From Emergomyces orientalis (Eukaryota > Ascomycota > Eurotiomycetes > Onygenales > Ajellomycetaceae), in assembly GCA_002110485.1 (NCBI GenBank), contig MOWL01000067.1, forward strand, positions 4,526,001 through 4,590,000: DNA of 64,000 nucleotides. Direction: 5' to 3'. The position numbers were made by a program, and so were the translations under genes. Position 1 is the first letter of the stretch, and each line of letters begins with the position of its first letter. Below the pieces are notes generated by a model. It was not told the DNA's origin. It ran no database searches and saw only the letters and a program-made list of their open reading frames with translations. Of this stretch, positions 12,037 through 23,796 are shown piece by piece.

Positions 12037-13027
12037 AGAGAAAATCGCGGATGATATAAGTTCAGATCATAGGACCATATTGGAAGGGATGCGCGAGCAT
12101 GTTGGAGAAATATACTGCTGGGCCAGTTGGGAGGGGGTTTGGGCGGGTTGGGCACATATATATCCAAGATGTCTCCCACAAGAATCCATTCAGCTATCTG
12201 GCCCACCAAAGCTATGAATACGAGAGGGCCGCTGAAAGCAACAAGAAAAAAAGCAAAGACGTTTGGGGGCGCGGGAGGAAAAGGCGGGCAACTGACACAG
12301 CCGTAGGCCCATAGCCTGGGGTTTTAAGCCATAAGCGCGGCATGATGGGCAAAATCGCCTGCAGGAAAATGTACGAAACGGAGATGCATGCACGTGGCGT
12401 GCGGGAACTGGGGGAAAGGAAAAAGAAAAGAAAAGAAAGCCATACCTGTAGGATGCGTATTATCGCGGGTGTATGTTAGTTGATTATTTCGAGAGCGATA
12501 TTGCGATTACGATATGTGGTTGGAGAGGGCGAGATTAAATCTTCCTTGGGGGAACATGTGGGGGAGTTTTTAAGTAACAACGCCAGAAACAACCCCCAAC
12601 CAACTACAAGTAGCCAACTAATTGGCTGGCCCAGTTAATTAGTTGGCTTTTTGCCGTGGGGAAAGTAAACAAAATAAATTATAATATCAAAAAAAAAAAA
12701 AACATAACTTAGGACGGGTGGTGCCTCTTAGGATGCTATCTTTCGTGGGGGTTCAAGGTTGATATAGCCTCTTCCTTCTTTCTTTACTCACACGACCAAC
12801 CACTTCATTCCACTTTGGAAACAAAATTCATAAAAACATCAAGTTTCCGCATACCGAAGAACTATTTTTTTTATACGGATAGGTGACTCATTATTAGATT
12901 TCGCAACGTACTGCAAAGTCATACATCATGGATCAATCGCTGGGTGCCTGGATATTCCAAGCAAAACGCCCACCCACCCAAATAACCTAACAGCTAATGC
13001 GGGGTGGGAGCTCATCCCACGGCCGCT
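12037..13027. other. Promoter/leader of the roadblock-like gene and 3' flank of glyoxalase I
   Basis: No gene seen. Contains an 11-bp perfect inverted repeat (12613-12623 with 12637-12647, GCCAACTAATT/AATTAGTTGGC) and an A-rich tract near 12691-12703. Confidence 0.6.
12613..12647. promoter_or_regulatory. 11-bp inverted repeat with ATTGG/CCAAT-like cores
   Basis: GCCAACTAATT and its exact reverse complement are separated by 13 bp, about 580 bp upstream of the roadblock-like start. It could be a dimeric factor site or a hairpin. Function is unknown. Confidence 0.4.
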
Positions 13028-14269
13028 CTACCAATGACTTCGATTCTTCAGCGATTCGTTCTGGATGATCTCAACCCAGTATCCGTCAGGGTCAAGCACG
13101 AAAGCAACATTCTTCATGCGCCCGTCTGTCAGACGCTTCTTCCAAGTCACTTTTTGCTCCTCTAAACGAGTACAAGCAGCGTCCAGATCATCCACTGAAA
13201 CACCTGCAGGTGAATGAAAACTTCATTAGCTTATTTAGCAGGAAAGAGGAGGGATTTTGTTTCTTGATGAGGAGGGAAACTGAAGTTCCTTAGGTCACTT
13301 ACAGATGTGTCCGAAACCCTGCGGCTCTGAGTTGCCATCATGATACACGTTCCCTTCCTGCTGCTCCGTTCCATAAGTCCAAGCCAATTCCACCATCCCT
13401 TCCCACTCCGCAGTACAATTGGCAGTCCCCTCTTTGAGCGAAGGGTTGGATGCCGGGTAGGCAAGAAAGAACTGTTTCCCAGCCCCAGTCTCAAGCTCGG
13501 CCGTGTGAACATGAGTCATTCCTAATACTTTCTGGTAGAATTTCAAACTTGCTTCAGAGTCCTTGACCCTGAGCATGGTGTGATTCATCCGGTAGGTTGA
13601 TGGATCTGATTGTGTAACGGCTGCATCTGTTTCGTGTTTTCGGATGATAAGTACCCAGTACCCGTCTGGATCCTTCACGATGGCCTGGTTCTGCTTGCTA
13701 CCTTCAGTATGCTTCTTCTGGAACACATAGCCGGCATCTTCGAGCCGTTTGCATGCGAGTTCGATATTATCGACAGAGATCGCGATGTGACCAAATCCGC
13801 GGTGGGGTTCTGTGTTGCCGTTCGAGACAGCGTACGAAGGATCATCCTCTGTGCCGTAGTTGTGTGTAAGTTCGACGACACCATTCCTGTCAGACCATTG
13901 ACGGGAGCCTGAGAGTGACTGCGGGCCATCGTATGCAAGGAAGTAGAGGGAGAATTTGTTTTCCGGGAAGTCGATCTTGTTGATCTGGGAGAGACCAATG
14001 AATTTGTAGAATTCAACTACACACACGAACACCAATTTGTGTTAGATCAGACTATTCTACCGTCAGGATAACAAGACATGGAGTTAATTGGGTTAGCAAC
14101 CTGATTTTTTTGGGTCCTTCACCCGAATCATAGTATCTAATGGGATAAACGATCAGTAGCTAGGTGATGAGGAGGCAGCAGTAGCAGCAGCAGCAACAAC
14201 AACACCGCCACCACTATAATAGAGACATAGCATACGATTCAGCTTGTACTTGGAGGTGTCTGTCGCCAT
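13028..14269 (-). CDS. glo1: Glyoxalase I (lactoylglutathione lyase), two-domain fungal form
   Basis: Zn/Ni enzyme that converts the methylglyoxal-glutathione hemithioacetal to S-lactoylglutathione in the cytosol. Exons on the minus strand are 14236-14269, 14101-14136, 13303-14016 and 13028-13203. Introns are GT-AG and phases join to 319 aa, matching the fused fungal form (about 320). Each half has NHTM(I/L)RVKD, a (V)VEL metal-ligand motif, GFGHI and DPDGYWV. The second half keeps Glu in DPDGYWVEII. The first half has DPDGYWVLII, with Leu where the family's catalytic/metal Glu stands. By analogy with fused glyoxalases, whose two sites each borrow ligands from both halves, one site may be inactive while the other is intact. 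Intron 1 holds a CAG/CAA-rich stretch. Confidence 0.93.
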
Positions 14270-15050
14270 GATTGCCGTCGCAATGGTACATGGGGACATA
14301 TAATGCGTTGCTGTGCGTATGTTAGCGCCAGAAGATATGACATCATCGGAGGGACCTTAACTACTAACCTAAACCGAGCTTTGTGAAGCAGAGCAGGTGC
14401 AGTAATACTATGGGAGAGAGGCCAGTAGAAGGATAGCATATAGCCACCGAATTAAACAAGAGATGGAGGTAGTTGGGGTGGCAGCAAGATCAACCCTGTT
14501 TAATGTTTCTAGGTGGGTTGAAATAAGGAAGCGGGGAGGAGGAGGAATAAGACCAACAATGTCATCGCCAATAGCTTAACAACTAGCACAAAAGGAGCTC
14601 TTCCCCGCCGCACTTGAACAAGCCATCACCTTGCTCCATAGGTGCGTGTAACTAATATGATGCAATTAATTAATGTGATTACTTATCTAGTCAATAATAA
14701 TAATATAATTATTGGAAGAATAAAAGATAGTATATATAAATCATTTAACTCCTGCTCGGCCCGTCCCTCCAATCGCCCAACGACGCGTCGCCGGTTTCCA
14801 GCTCACCGAGCCGCGGTTGTTAGGCCAGACAGCGAATTGTTCCCCGCAGCACCGCAGCAGGAACAATTAATTCAATAATCCCATTCTCAAACCTATTATG
14901 ATATCTGCTGCTTTCCAATCTGACTTCGGTCAAACATCCTTATCCTTACCACCCTGACCTCTTCGATTGGAATCCGACGTTAATATAGTATCTCCGCCCC
15001 CCCTCCGCCTCTCTGGGTTTTCTTCCCAACCTCCCGCGCAATACACCACT
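14270..15050. other. Divergent promoter region between glyoxalase I and the HOT gene
   Basis: No gene seen. An AATAAT-rich patch lies near 14690-14745, and a pyrimidine-rich stretch precedes ATG 15051. An apparent upstream extension of the next gene's frame begins with TTG and is not supported as a start. Confidence 0.6.
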
Positions 15051-16743
15051 ATGAGTCTCCCCTCCATACGAATAGCTCCCTCAGCCGCTTCAAAGGCTCT
15101 CAGTCTCCTCCGGACTGTCCAATTTACACATCCTCCCAACTGTCCCTGCCATTCCAACCCTGCACATCACCACCACAATCGCCATGCCTCACCGTTATCT
15201 AAGCATGTCCGCAATCTCGCAACCCCCATCGACCCTTCCCACCAGAAAGAATATGCTTTTGAAATGGCTGCCTCGAGCATCAGGTTCGGCCCAGGCTCCA
15301 CCAAGGAGGTCGGCATGGATTTCAAGAACCTGGGCGCTAAACGTGTCTGTATCGTGACGGATTCAAATGTTGCCAAACTCGATGCCATGAAGCAGGCAAT
15401 TGAAGCCCTGACGAAAGAAGGCGTGGAATTCACTATATATGATAAAGTCCGCGTTGAGCCAAAGGATTATTCGTGAGTTTCTTTTTCCTCCTTCATTCCA
15501 TTCCATTTCTATTATCCATTTTTGTTTTAGCAGTGGTGGAAGTGTTTTGCTGACGGATTGAGTGGAATAGAATCAAGGATGCCATTGCCTTTGCAAAGCC
15601 TTATAACGCCGACGCATTTCTTGCTGTGGGTACGTTTTCGTGTTGAGAAAAAAAATATAAAATTAAGATTAAAATTAAAATTACAGTTAATTACTGTTGG
15701 TGCTTATAACTAATTCGACGTTTCCCGATTTTATAGGTGGCGGATCCGTCATCGACACGGCCAAACTCATGAATCTATATTGCGTCTACCCCGAAGCCGA
15801 CTTCCTGGACTTCGTGAACGCACCCCTTGGCAAGGGCCTGCCAATTGCCAGAACACTCAAACCTTTAATAGCCGTGCCCACCACTGCTGGAACAGGCGCT
15901 GAAACCACTGGCACCGCCATTTTTGATCTTGTTTCCAAAAAAGCGAAGACAGGCGTTGCGCACAGAAACTTGAAGCCAACGCTAGGAATATGTGACCCTC
16001 TCAATACGCGAACCATGCCTTCACAGGTTCATGCCTCCTCCGGTCTGGATGTCCTCTGCCATTCCCTGGAATCTTGGACCGCGATTCCCTACAGCGAAAG
16101 AACGCCAAGACCCACCAACCCAATTAACCGCCCAGCGTACCAAGGTGCGAATCCAATCTCAGATATCTTTTCCCTACAGGCGCTCCGCAGTACGGTCAAG
16201 TATCTCCCTCGTGCGGTGAAGGACCCTGATGACACGGAAGCCCAAAGCCAGATGCTTCTCGCTGCAACCTTGGCCGGCGTGGGTTTCGGGAATGCCGGTG
16301 TCCATCTTTGCCACGGAATGAGCTACCCCATCTCCGGCCAGAATCCAGGCTACAAACACCCGGGATATGCTGTGGACCACGATATCATCCCCCACGGCGT
16401 GTCTGTTGCAGTGACTGCGCCGGCTGTTTTCAAGTTCACGGCGGCCAGCAACCCGGACCGCCACTTAGCTGCAGCGGAGGTTTTTGGGGTGGACATCTCG
16501 AATGTGAAAAGAGAGAGTGCTGGTGAAGTACTTAGTGAAGCGGTAGCTGAGTTCCTGATCGGACTGGGAGACCAACCGCGCGGGCTAAAAGAGCTTGGGT
16601 TCAACTCTAGCAACCTGGACGATCTGATCGAAGGGACCATTCCCCAACAGCGTGTGTTGAACCTGGCGCCCACCCTGAGTAAAGAGCTTGGGGCTGAGAA
16701 GGAGGAGCTCAGGAAACTTTTCGAAGAGTCGATGGAGTATTAA
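15051..16743 (+). CDS. Iron-type alcohol dehydrogenase, hydroxyacid-oxoacid transhydrogenase (HOT/ADHFE1) family
   Basis: Group III (iron-dependent) alcohol dehydrogenase of the mitochondrial HOT family, which in animals couples 4-hydroxybutyrate oxidation to 2-oxoglutarate reduction. Exons are 15051-15472, 15571-15629 and 15737-16743, joining in phase to 495 aa. The first 60 residues are Ser/His/Arg-rich and poor in acids, fitting a mitochondrial targeting peptide, before the conserved EYAFEMAASSIRFGPG. The nucleotide-binding GGGSVIDTAK spans the exon 2/3 junction. Candidate metal-binding His lie in HASSGLDVLCHSLESW, HGMSYP and DHDIIPHG. The exact fungal substrate is not settled by sequence. 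Confidence 0.9.
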
Positions 16744-17873
16744 AGTATTAGGCTATTCGGGAAGCTTTCTATGCTATCTACCTGTTTCAGATTATTCTCA
16801 TTTTCCCCCATTTACTCCCCATATTTTCTGGGTACCCCATTAAGCCGCATCCTACATGTATATATATTTCGGGTTTGACTGGTTAGCAATAGCAGCAGAA
16901 CCAGACTCGAGAGTTTGTCAAAATACATATTTATACCTTCTGCAAAGTCCGGAAGCATCGTACCCATAAGGTAAACGTCGCTGCATAAGCACGTTCACTT
17001 CGTCGCCAATGATATAACAACTGACTCAAAATCAGATGTCAAACAGATCCAGCAAAAATAATAGGGGAATGTAGTCATTCGTTCTGTCCGCGGGACGTGT
17101 TTCGTAGTCGGCCATTAGCCCTTAAAAATCCGTCTATCCTCTGGCTGACTGCGTAAAAACGGTTGCGGCGTACCCCCGCAACCAAAACCTAACACTCCAA
17201 AAATCAGACAAATCACCTTTGGTAACAGAAAACCCTATCTATCAAGGTCCGCGAACAGACGGCAGAACGGCCAACGCGCTCTTTAGCCATGCCCAATAAT
17301 AACTCACACTTTTGCTGGGGTTCTCCTGCAGTAGCGAGCGATTGGGTCTAGTTTCGCGGAAAGTAAACTCGCAACTGGCGACCAAATGCCTGCATTGTGG
17401 CGCTGAAGTGTCCCCATGTCCGATGTCGTCAGTTTAGCAAGTTTTCCCGGTGACAATAGGCTTTGTGCAGCTTCGTGGGGCTGAGAGCCTGGAGGACAGG
17501 AAGGAGGACCAAGTGTGGGAGGATGGAGGATGGAGGGGCATAGACGTGCAGAAAGCTAGATATATGGACATATTCCTCCTCTCTTCCTTTCTTCCTCTTT
17601 TCCTTCTGCTCTCCTCCCTTCTTATAAACACAGCTCGCCACCATATGTGTAGCTAAACAAATAACTACATCTGTGCCCTGTATCTCCTAGTTCGCCAACC
17701 GCTGAGATACATATTTTATAGGGCAGTAACAATCATACGAAACACTCCTAGTTTGTCCCACCATTATCTCCAACTGCTGCCCACTGCCTCACTCCGCTCC
17801 AAGGCACTCAATCAATCCTACTTAAGTTCTATCTAGTCTGGGTTTCAATTCATCCATCCATCCGTTTTCCACC
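16744..17873. other. Spacer between the HOT gene and serA
   Basis: No supportable gene. It presumably contains the 3' flank, then a CT-rich promoter or leader (17560-17620) before serA. Confidence 0.6.
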
Positions 17874-19951
17874 ATGCCTCTGCTCTCAAATGATGTGGTG
17901 CAACCCAAAGTGTTGGTCCCAGAGAAACTATCCCATGATGGCCTGGCCCTGCTCAAAACTACATTGGATGTGCACGAGAGGAGAGACCTTAGCCCGGACG
18001 AGTTGGTGAAAATCATCCCCGACTACCAAGCATTGCTCGTCCGTTCAGAGACCAAGGTCACTGCGGAGGTGTTGAAGGCGGGAAAGAATTTGAAGGTTGT
18101 TGGTAGAGCGGGTGTGGGTGTTGATAACGTCGGTGAGAATAAATTCCACTCCGTTTTCTCTCCGTTTTGCTACTCTATTTATCTCTATGTTTAATCTCCC
18201 TCTGCTTCTCTTGCATCCTTTTCTCCGATGATTACCCTCCATGTGCCAATGGGCTCCCCAGTGTTCCAACTGCAAATCGCCATATATTTCGTATGGCCTC
18301 GAAGCACATGCTGACAGCCTCCTGTTTTTCGGGCAGACGTCGCTGCTGCAACTAAGCTCGGGATCGTAGTAATAAATTCCCCTTCTGGGAATGTCGGGGC
18401 TGCTGCCGAACACACGATAGCATTGATGCTGTCGATGGCGAGAAACATCCCTGACGGTTGCTCAAGCCTTAAAGAGGGAAAATGGGAAAGAAGTCGATTG
18501 GTAGGTGTTGAAGTTAAGGGGAAAATCCTGGGCATTATCGGCCTGGGTAAAGGTACGTAACGCACTCCTCTAGCCTCTAACCATGAACACGGAGCTTGAG
18601 AGACCACCTCCTCATATAGCGTCCTTGTGTAGTTGGCTTGATTGTTGCGCGACTCGCCAAGGGTTTGGGTATGAAGGTGAATGCCGTGGATCCCTATGCT
18701 TCTGTTGCAGTTGCAGAATCCGCGTCAGTAAACCTTTTGCCTTCCCTTGCCGCACTGTTGCCGACAGCAGATTTCCTCACAATCCATACCCCCTTGATAG
18801 CATCGACAAAAGGAATGATATCCTCCGCAGAGTTTTCGCAAATGAAACGAGGTGCCCGTGTACTAAATGTCGCTCGTGGCGGAACTTTCGACGAAGTTGC
18901 TCTTCTTGAAGCCCTTGAATCAGGCCAACTGGCAGGAGCGGCAATTGACGTGTTTACATCTGAGCCTCCCGTCGCTGATTCAAGCGCTGCGAAGCTCATC
19001 GCTCACCCCCGTGTTGTGGCGACTCCACATCTTGGTGCCTCTACAATTGAAGCGCAGGAGAATGTCTCCATCGATGTCTGCGAACAGGTTCTCCAGATAT
19101 TAGGTGGCGCCCTCCCTCGAAGTGCCGTGAATGCGCCCTTAATTTTGCCAGAGGAGTACAAGAAACTCCAACCATTCGTACATCTTGTAGAGAAAATGGG
19201 AAGCTTGTATACGCAGCATTTCACATCGTCCGCCACCTCCGCAGCAAATAGCAGCACATTTGACATGATCTATGAGGGCGAGATTTCGGGAATTAACAAT
19301 ACAAAGCCCCTCTTTGCGGCTTTGATTAAAGGGCTCATTGCTCCGATCAGTAGCACGGCGGGTGTGAACGTAAATATCGTCAATGCAGAGCTCATCGCGA
19401 AGGAACGCGGCATTGTTGTCAACGAACAATTTTCCCGCGACCCAACGTCGCATTCTTATTCTTCGCTCATCACGCTGGCGGCTCGCCCAGCCTCTCGCGC
19501 ATCCTCCCGTCCACCACCTAGCACCACAAGTTCCGTTCCCGCTGCAAAAAGCATCCCTGAGCAACAGCAAATAATATCTGGGACATGCTCACAGTCTCAA
19601 CCATTAATATCTCGCCTCGGGCGATTTGCTACCTCCTTCGTCCCTGAAGGTACACTGCTCATTTGCCATAACTACGACTCCCCGGGAAAAATTGGAGTCG
19701 TCGGAAGCATTTTGGGAAAGGAAGGCGTTAATATCAATTTTATGGGTGTGGCGCCTGTCTCAAAAGGCCTTTTGGAAGGTGAAAGAGCCGCTACCAGCAA
19801 CGCTGAGACCCAACTTGACACAACGGATAATTATGAGCCTGAGAAAGAAGCATTGATGATCCTTGGAGTTGACAAGGCCGTGGAGGAGGTTGTAGTCAAG
19901 GCTCTTGTGGAGGAAGGGGGTGTATTAAGTGCAAGTGTCCTTACCCTCTAA
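17874..19951 (+). CDS. serA: D-3-phosphoglycerate dehydrogenase
   Basis: First committed step of serine synthesis: NAD-dependent oxidation of 3-phosphoglycerate. Exons are 17874-18132, 18337-18552 and 18633-19951, joining in phase to 597 aa, the long type. The substrate domain begins KVLVPEKLSHDGLALL. The Rossmann GxGxxG motif (GLGKVG) is formed across the exon 2/3 junction. The catalytic Arg is in NVARGG, Glu follows in the FTSEPP region and the acid/base His is in HLGAST. An ASB-like middle domain follows from about 340. An ACT domain at the C-terminus starts LLICHNYDSPGKIGVVGS, the usual serine-feedback site. A Ser/Pro/Arg-rich insert (about residues 440-470) interrupts the ASB region and looks disordered. 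Confidence 0.93.
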
Positions 19952-20714
19952 GCACGTGTAGTCCAATAGTATTTGTTTTAAATTTTTGTTGCCGGGTTTT
20001 TATTCCTCCACAGAACGATACTAGCTCCCACAATCTAGATTCCCGAATTGATTCAACGTTTTCCCTGGGTTTTCAGCGTCTTCATTTTTCAATACGTTCG
20101 TTTCACTGGGTGAAAGAAACCGGCTCCCGACTGTTCCGTGGAAAATTATGAAACACATCCAATCAAAATTTCCAGGCGTAAATGTCAAAAGCTTACTCCT
20201 AAGGTATTGTACTTAGCCTATTCTGGGTTATATACAAATATTGAAAGCACGGGCAAGTCGGATTCACAGGTATATGATATAAATTACAAAATTTGCACTG
20301 CTTCCGCTCTCTCAGTGTGTCATCCCCACAAGCCAGATTTCTAGAGAGTTTAGGCATTTCCGTTTCTTCGTTAAATTTGCTCTATGTAGGACTTTATTTT
20401 ACTGCCAAAGTATGAGCTCTTGAGCATTTTGACCGCTAGCAGGTTTTCGAAAATTCTGTTACATGAGCGTTTGGGCTTGCTGGGCAATGTCAAGGTCAAG
20501 ATCAAAATCGAACCGGTCTATCGAACAGTACGACTATCGAATTGCCCACTTTGCGTCGTGAAGCTCAAGCGAAGATAGCATTGTGACACGATATTGGTTA
20601 GGGTCATGTCTTGCTGTGTTGTGTACGGTTTTATCTTCTTTGAACAGTGATGGAGGTACGCCCGACCTAGTCATCCCCGCTGGAATATTGCGGTTAGAAG
20701 TTAGGGGTAGATTG
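19952..20714. other. Boundary between host gene block and transposon nest
   Basis: serA 3' flank and unassigned sequence. No gene or repeat recognised before the copia LTR edge at 20715. Confidence 0.55.
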
Positions 20715-20906
20715 TGTTGAAGGAGGTTGTTGATTGTTATTATCTAGCTAGCGAGCTTCGACTAAATAGGATTGGGGGCACGTGACTGCAGTAGCTGTTG
20801 GAGGTCTTAGAGTGCATCAAGCCTATCATATAGAACTACCTAGCTAGCTAAAATATATATATGTGTGTGGGGCATGTGACTAGGGTAGCCCTAGTATTAC
20901 CTAACA
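20715..20906 (-). repeat. Copia 3' LTR
   Basis: 192 bp. On the minus strand it begins TGTTAGGTAATACTAGGG and ends CCTTCAACA, the canonical TGTT...AACA form, immediately after a polypurine tract. The right (5') LTR was not found. Confidence 0.75.
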
Positions 20907-21012
20907 CCCCCCCATGCTAGGGCGCCGCCGGAGCACGCACACAGGCCTCCCCAACGCACAAGAATGAATATAGCAGCTAAGTACAAAACTTTTAATCAAA
21001 ATATCAACCAGA

Positions 21013-21623
21013 TCACCCCGAATTGTATAGCCCAAGATTGATCACAAAAGTGTTGAATGTGGGCTTAGGCAGTGACTTTGTAAAAGCGTCCGCCTTATTC
21101 TCCGTTGAACTAACATGGCGAAGATGGAGCTCTTTCTTAGCTACAAGATCACACAGTATATGATAGCAGACTTCAATATGCCTTGAATGCTTAGTTAGAG
21201 ACTCACCATGAGCAAGATCAATGGCACCCTTATTATCAATGTGCAGATCATTGGAAAGAATATATCTCTTCATATTCTCTAGCAGTCCTGCATCATGCAG
21301 CATATCCTTCAACCAGATCAGCTCACACGCGGCTTCACTAGCAGCAATATATTCCGCCTCAGTTGTAGATTTGGCTGTAGAGACCTGCCGCTGCGAACAC
21401 CATGACACAGGAGCCCCATTTATCATTATAATGTAGCCAGATATTGATTTACATTGAGGGTCTGCACCTGCCCAATTTGAATCTGCATAAGCTATGGGAG
21501 TCAGCCCTTCATCTCCTATCTTTTCTTTATAGAGAATGCCTGTAGTCCTAGTCTTCTTCATATAACAGAGAACATGCTTCAAAGCAGCTCAGCACTTTTT
21601 ATTTGAGCAAGAATTGAATTGTG
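21013..21623 (-). pseudogene. Copia RNase H domain (C-terminal pol fragment)
   Basis: An open stretch of 189 aa with the copia RNase H signature: YADSNWAGADPQCKSISGY, then STAKSTTEAEYIAASEA, then LHIDNKGAIDLA and TKHSRHIEV near the end. The upstream part of the same protein lies beyond the nested LINE fragment at 22582-23230. Confidence 0.85.
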
Positions 21624-21637
21624 ATAAGTAATTTACT

Positions 21638-22567
21638 ATTATTATTATTATTCAATTATAGATATATATGCAGTCAGAGACTATGATATCTACCTGAGAC
21701 TCAAAGAGTCTCAGGATTTTTCTAACTTTAATACTAATTACTATACATTTTTTCTTCAAACAAATAGCACTTGCAATACTTGAATTCCAGCTCAGAATAG
21801 TCAGCAAATTGATTTTTCTTTTTTTTATTTATTTATTTATAAATATCTTTGAAGATTATTTATATTCTCTTTTTTTCATATAATTTTCAAGTGATTACAA
21901 AGAAAATAAATTAATGATAGACAAAATAACTCATGACATGAATACAAAGGAAATAAAAGACAGACTCTAACACAAAAGAAATAGTGAGATATTATATAAT
22001 ATCTAGCAGTTTTTATAAAGAATATTTCAGATTCTCATTCATTTATATTTTCATTTTTGAAATAGAATTGATTTCTAGTAGCTATTTGAGTTTCATTGAG
22101 AAAATCAATTAAATATTGACTGTCTATTTCAGTTGAAAATAGTAGTTTCATATTCATTTCTCTCAGCTTATATTTATATCTCAGTTCAGCTCTAAGTTCT
22201 TGATTTAATGAGCAATTCATTAAGATATGTTCTGGGTCTTCAAGAGAGTCACAATATTCACAATTTTCACTTTCAATATCAGATATTCTTTTCAAATAAG
22301 ATTTGAAATAGCCATGACCTAGTTTTAATTGAATGATTGAGGAGAAAAGCTTCTTCTTGCACTTAATAGAGCATGATTTCCATTTAGATTTAGTTTCAAA
22401 TCTAAGATAGTGAGGACTTTTTCTTTGTTTTTCCCATATTTTATGCCATTTTTCTAAGCAATTCTCTTTTATCTTTCTTTTAATAAAAGACCATGAAACT
22501 ATTTTTGAACTTGCAATATTTAGTTCTGTTCCTTTCTTTGCTGCTTCATCAGCAAGCTCATTTCCAT
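21638..22567 (-). mobile_element. LINE-A 3' fragment 1 (5'-truncated insertion in copia)
   Basis: Reverse-oriented copy of the LINE-A end (compare 39511-40442). The (AAT)n tail is at 21638-21653, and a 5' truncation falls inside the RNase H domain. It is flanked by the 14-bp duplication ATAAGTAATTTACT (21624-21637 and 22568-22581; the last T may belong to the tail). This is the hallmark of target-primed reverse transcription. Confidence 0.9.
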
Positions 22568-22581
22568 ATAAGTAATTTACT

Positions 22582-23230
22582 GCAAATACTATGTCAGGTC
22601 TGGTGCTAGTGACCAGATACTGAAGAGACCCCAGCCCATGATGATACTGTGTAGCTGTAAATTCATTGTCAAGGCTGTCATTCTCATCCGGCGTGAACTC
22701 GATTTTAGCGCCAGCATTCATGAAGATAGATGCCAGATTGACTGCAGTCATGTCAAAATTATCAAGAATCTTATCAATATATTACATCTGTGTAATCAGT
22801 AAATTGTCATTCTTCTGAGCTCTAATCTTCATGCTTAGATATGACTTGAAGTTTTTAATTCTCTTTGTTTCAAATCTCTTCACAATCTCATTGAGCATTC
22901 AGTCAATATTTTGTTCGTCGGGGCCTGTAACGCAGCAGTCATCAACATGCAGCGTCAAATACACTTTACAGATGGGGTGATATAGGAACCCGCCGTTGTA
23001 CAGTGAGATGCGGAAACCAATCAAAATGAGATGCTCAGTGACAAGAAAATATCATGTTTTTGCAGCTTGCTTCAGCTCATACAGGCTCTGGCAAACCAGG
23101 TCAACTAGATTGCCCCTGCCATGTTTTATGTCTGTCAGAAGCTGTATATAGATCATCTCTTCCTGTGACAGCATCTCATTGAGAAATGCAGACATGTAAT
23201 CAATTATCTTTGATTTTCATTTTCTAGCTG
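22582..23230 (-). pseudogene. Copia reverse-transcriptase fragment
   Basis: Decayed RT. The catalytic copia motif reads LHVDDCCVTG near 22930-22960, followed by the FKSYLSMKI and YIDKIL stretches and YQ-type SLQYLVTSTRPDIVFAVNYL at the LINE insertion point. It is broken by a TGA at an expected Trp (NID*ML) and a TAA. Confidence 0.75.
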
Positions 23231-23796
23231 TTGAGATCACAAATAAGCTTCTGATCATGAAATCAGAGATAATTGCAGTATAAGACTTTGTATAATGAAC
23301 TTCTTGCTGCTGAAGAAATCTGTGAATCACTTATCATGTATAAAATCAGATGATTTCTTTCTTATTATTCAATTTATAGTTGTAGACTCATTTATCTGTA
23401 AGAACATTCATATCCAGAAATCACTCAGTAATTATATAGATTTTCTTTTGATTGAATATATTGACCTTCTTTCTCATTGCTTTGAATGAATGATGTCAAT
23501 CAGAGCTCTGTCAAGCCTCTGCTAAGATCTTAGAATGATCTGTAAGAGTACTAAGCACATGTTCATCATCATCATCATTAGCATGCTTATCAGATTTATT
23601 AAGAAGATCAGCTTCACTGTTAATTAAATAGATAGACTCAATTGCCTTCTTCAGATTCTCATTGACAAGCATTTTCATGATGTGCAGCTGATCTTTTATC
23701 AGCTGTCACAGAAGACAGTGCTGCTATTCATTTATAGAATTCAAAATATTCAAGCTCATCTGATATATTATTCAGCTTACAAAGATCTGAAAAAAC
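23231..23796. other. AT-rich sequence between copia remnant and LINE-A
   Basis: About 570 bp without a supportable gene. It may contain the LINE-A 5' leader and degraded copia. A (CAT)n patch lies near 23561-23578. Confidence 0.5.

Larger units (their letters stand above)
20715..23230 (-). mobile_element. Ty1/copia retrotransposon remnant, 3' half, split by a LINE fragment
   Basis: On the minus strand, RT and RNase H coding sequence leads to a G-rich polypurine tract (GCATGGGGGGG, 20907-20917) and a 3' LTR (20715-20906). No 5' LTR or integrase was found; the right edge fades into AT-rich sequence. RNase H is interrupted at 21638-22567 by a LINE-A 3' fragment with a 14-bp target-site duplication. 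Confidence 0.85.

Noticed and set aside
14967..15050. Upstream start for the HOT gene
   Set aside because: The frame extension begins with TTG, and the first ATG at 15051 gives a normal targeting peptide.
23561..23578. Short CAT repeats and other simple tracts as CRISPR or regulatory arrays
   Set aside because: Simple-sequence runs in AT-rich eukaryotic DNA. No spacer structure.
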